Shown here: piece by piece, positions 62,747-64,000 of the stretch
Numbering within the stretch: position 1 is the stretch's first letter
Layout: each line of letters starts with the position of its first letter
NCBI RefSeq assembly: GCF_003063625.1
Contig: NZ_CP026604.1
Span: 62,001-126,000 of the forward strand
Length of the DNA stretch: 64,000 nucleotides
Origin: Saccharobesus litoralis
GTDB taxonomy: Bacteria > Pseudomonadota > Gammaproteobacteria > Enterobacterales > Alteromonadaceae
Direction: 5' to 3'
The notes under the pieces: model-generated
Databases searched by the model: none
What the model was told of the DNA's origin: nothing
What the model saw: only the letters and a program-made list of their open reading frames with translations
Position numbers and translations under genes: made by a program

Positions 62747-63339
62747 GATTTATACTTTCATAAACCGTCCTGTGTACTCTAGCGAGTACTCCGACACAAA
62801 AGTTCTGACATGTTGTTGAGCTCGTTTTTATTAGCAATCTAAGTAGAAAAACGTGTGAGATTAAAGATCCGTTCCATCGTTGGACTGAATTTGGGCCGAA
62901 TTTATTTCGGCTAACCCAAGGTTTGCCGATGTAAAATTGACCCTACAATTTAGCAAGTGGTTATAAATTCAACAGTTCAAAACTTTTGAGTTAAGGTGCG
63001 AGTATGATAATTCGCAGGACTGTACTCAATTACATCTATTATCGTTGCACAGCCCCGTTAATTATTAATTTGCATCTAGTTACAAACATCAGCATTTTAT
63101 CTATATGTATGATGTTCCAAAACGCCTAATTTTTACTATTTTTAATTGGCTGCTGTAAATTGTTGCAGTAGAATGGATTTACATGTAAACGCATGTAGCG
63201 CTGACAAACTATATTGGTTTCAACTGTTAACAATATGATTTTGTTAGACTTTACGATCAAACACGCATCAACAGCTGAAAACCCAATAATAAGAAGGCCT
63301 ATAAACATACAGGCTAAGTTTATAAAGCTGTTGAATATA
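62747..63339. other. Gene-free stretch before gntR
   Basis: 593 bases with no convincing gene. A GTACTC/GAGTAC hairpin (62774-62789) lies 27 bases after the GH16 stop but has no T-run. Small open frames here lack codon bias and ribosome-binding sites. The gntR promoter is expected near the end. Part of it could be the remnant of an insertion, but no ends or transposase can be recognised. Confidence 0.4.
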
Positions 63340-63356
63340 TGAACATCCTATGTTTA
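63340..63356. promoter_or_regulatory. GntR-regulon operator before the gntR gene (autoregulation)
   Basis: TGAACATCCTATGTTTA, two or three changes from the perfect palindrome, 43 bases upstream of the gntR start. This suggests that the regulator controls its own gene. Confidence 0.65.
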
Positions 63357-63398
63357 TATTATTGTAACGAGAGTTTTAAATAATAGTAAAAATTAGCC

Positions 63399-64000
63399 AT
63401 GAGTGAATTAGTTTATTACGATCTTAAACGCGCAGCGACCATGACACCGAGTTTATCGGTTCAGGTTGCTCGTGAGTTAGGTCGCCGTATTGTTGCAGGT
63501 ACTTACGAGCCTGATACGTTAATTGATGACGAGAATGCGCTGGCTCAACGTTATCAAGTGAGCCGCGTTGTTATTCGCGATGCAGTTAAAATATTAGTGG
63601 GTAAGGGGTTATTAGATGTTCGCCGGGGGATTGGTACGCGTGTTCGTCCACGTAACCAATGGATTCTACTCGACGATGATGTTCTGGCTTGGCATATTAC
63701 TGCGCCACCTAATGAACATTTTTTGACTCAGTTAATGGACATTCGCCGTTCGTTTGAACCTAAAGCGGCACGTTGGGCGGCCGAGCGTGCAACTGACGAA
63801 AACTTGAAAGAAATAGAAGCGGCTTTAGTGGGCATGGAGCAAGAAAAAGGCTCTATTGAAAACTTTATTATTGCTGATGCGCTTTTCCACCGTTCAGTTT
63901 TGCGCGCAGCTCATAATGAATTTTTAACCGCGATGGAAGGCGTTATTTATTCTGCGCTATTGGTGAGTGTGCGCATTACTAACCAAGATCCACGTGAAAA
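63399..64000 (+). CDS. GntR/FadR-type (FCD) regulator, cut by the window end
   Basis: ATG at 63399, frame open to the window end (200 codons seen). Residues about 18-85 are the GntR winged helix: VARELGRRIVAGTYEP, LAQRYQVSRVVIRDAVKIL and GLLDVRRGIGTRVRP. From about 105 the FCD effector domain begins (LMDIRRSFEPKAARWAAE, FHRSVLRAAHNEF, which carry the Asp/His metal ligands). This type dimerises on palindromes and releases DNA on binding a sugar-acid-like ligand. The operator set in the locus, and one 43 bases before this gene, point to it as the regulator. The ligand might be a monosaccharide derivative such as anhydrogalactose-related acid; that is inference. Confidence 0.9.
   Translation, partial: MSELVYYDLKRAATMTPSLSVQVARELGRRIVAGTYEPDTLIDDENALAQRYQVSRVVIRDAVKILVGKGLLDVRRGIGTRVRPRNQWILLDDDVLAWHITAPPNEHFLTQLMDIRRSFEPKAARWAAERATDENLKEIEAALVGMEQEKGSIENFIIADALFHRSVLRAAHNEFLTAMEGVIYSALLVSVRITNQDPRE

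Noticed and set aside
62880-63060. Insertion-sequence remnant before gntR (text such as GCCGATGTAAAATTGACCC)
   Set aside because: It faintly recalls ends of some insertion sequences, but no second end, target duplication or transposase fragment can be seen.
63126-63308. 60-codon minus-strand frame upstream of gntR
   Set aside because: No ribosome-binding site or family resemblance, and it lies in an AT-rich gap near the gntR operator.
1-64000. CRISPR array, prophage, integrase or rRNA operon
   Set aside because: No regularly spaced direct repeats, phage structural genes, integrase or rRNA sequences were found in the window.

Overview
The window looks like the chromosome of a marine gammaproteobacterium of the Alteromonadales type (Catenovulum/Paraglaciecola/Pseudoalteromonas-like). 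This rests on E. coli-like operon order in the housekeeping part (bcp-gcvR/dapA-bamC; nrdR-ribD-ribE-ribBA-ribH-nusB-thiL; aroF-tyrA beside pheA), moderately AT-rich DNA, several c-di-GMP and two-component genes, and a large locus for sulfated galactan use. The species cannot be fixed from the sequence alone.

1-39.5 kb is mainly core genome. It holds a pentapeptide/K+ channel fusion, a response regulator with TPRs, tRNA-Tyr, a YchJ protein, a SulA-like SOS gene with a LexA box, and lysC under a lysine riboswitch. Then come bcp, gcvR, dapA, bamC, glyA, the riboflavin/nusB/thiL operon, panE, a VanZ-like protein, an EAL protein, aroF-tyrA preceded by a Tyr/Phe-rich leader peptide, pheA, an M61 peptidase and a LytS/LytTR pair. 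The block ends with yciK, elyC, cmoM, queC/queE, a three-gene operon (periplasmic polyamine-type binding protein, hybrid kinase, receiver) and rimO.

40-64 kb is an accessory polysaccharide-utilisation locus. It encodes two sulfatases, three GH16 hydrolases resembling kappa-carrageenase/furcellaranase, a 1243-residue TonB-dependent receptor with a partner lipoprotein, and a 1267-residue secreted protein with a LamG-like fold, a haem-c motif and two C-terminal repeats. It also has a small protein of two beta-sandwich repeats, a lone periplasmic binding protein, a GAF-GGDEF cyclase and, at the right edge, a GntR/FCD regulator cut by the window end. A 17-bp palindrome, TAAACAT-N3-ATGTTTA, or a near variant occurs seven times: before the GH16 and sulfatase genes, the LamG protein, the beta-sandwich gene and the gntR gene itself. 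This suggests one self-regulated regulon. Likely logic: secreted or surface GH16 enzymes cut a sulfated red-algal galactan, the TonB receptor and its lipoprotein import the oligosaccharides, sulfatases desulfate them, and the GntR protein senses a product.

A family of about 129-bp repeats with 7-bp terminal inverted repeats (TATAGTC/GACTATA) and a central GAGCATATGCTC palindrome occurs three times: before lysC, directly abutting thiL (whose start codon begins in the last base of the repeat), and in an expanded 294-bp form at the junction between core genes and the polysaccharide locus.
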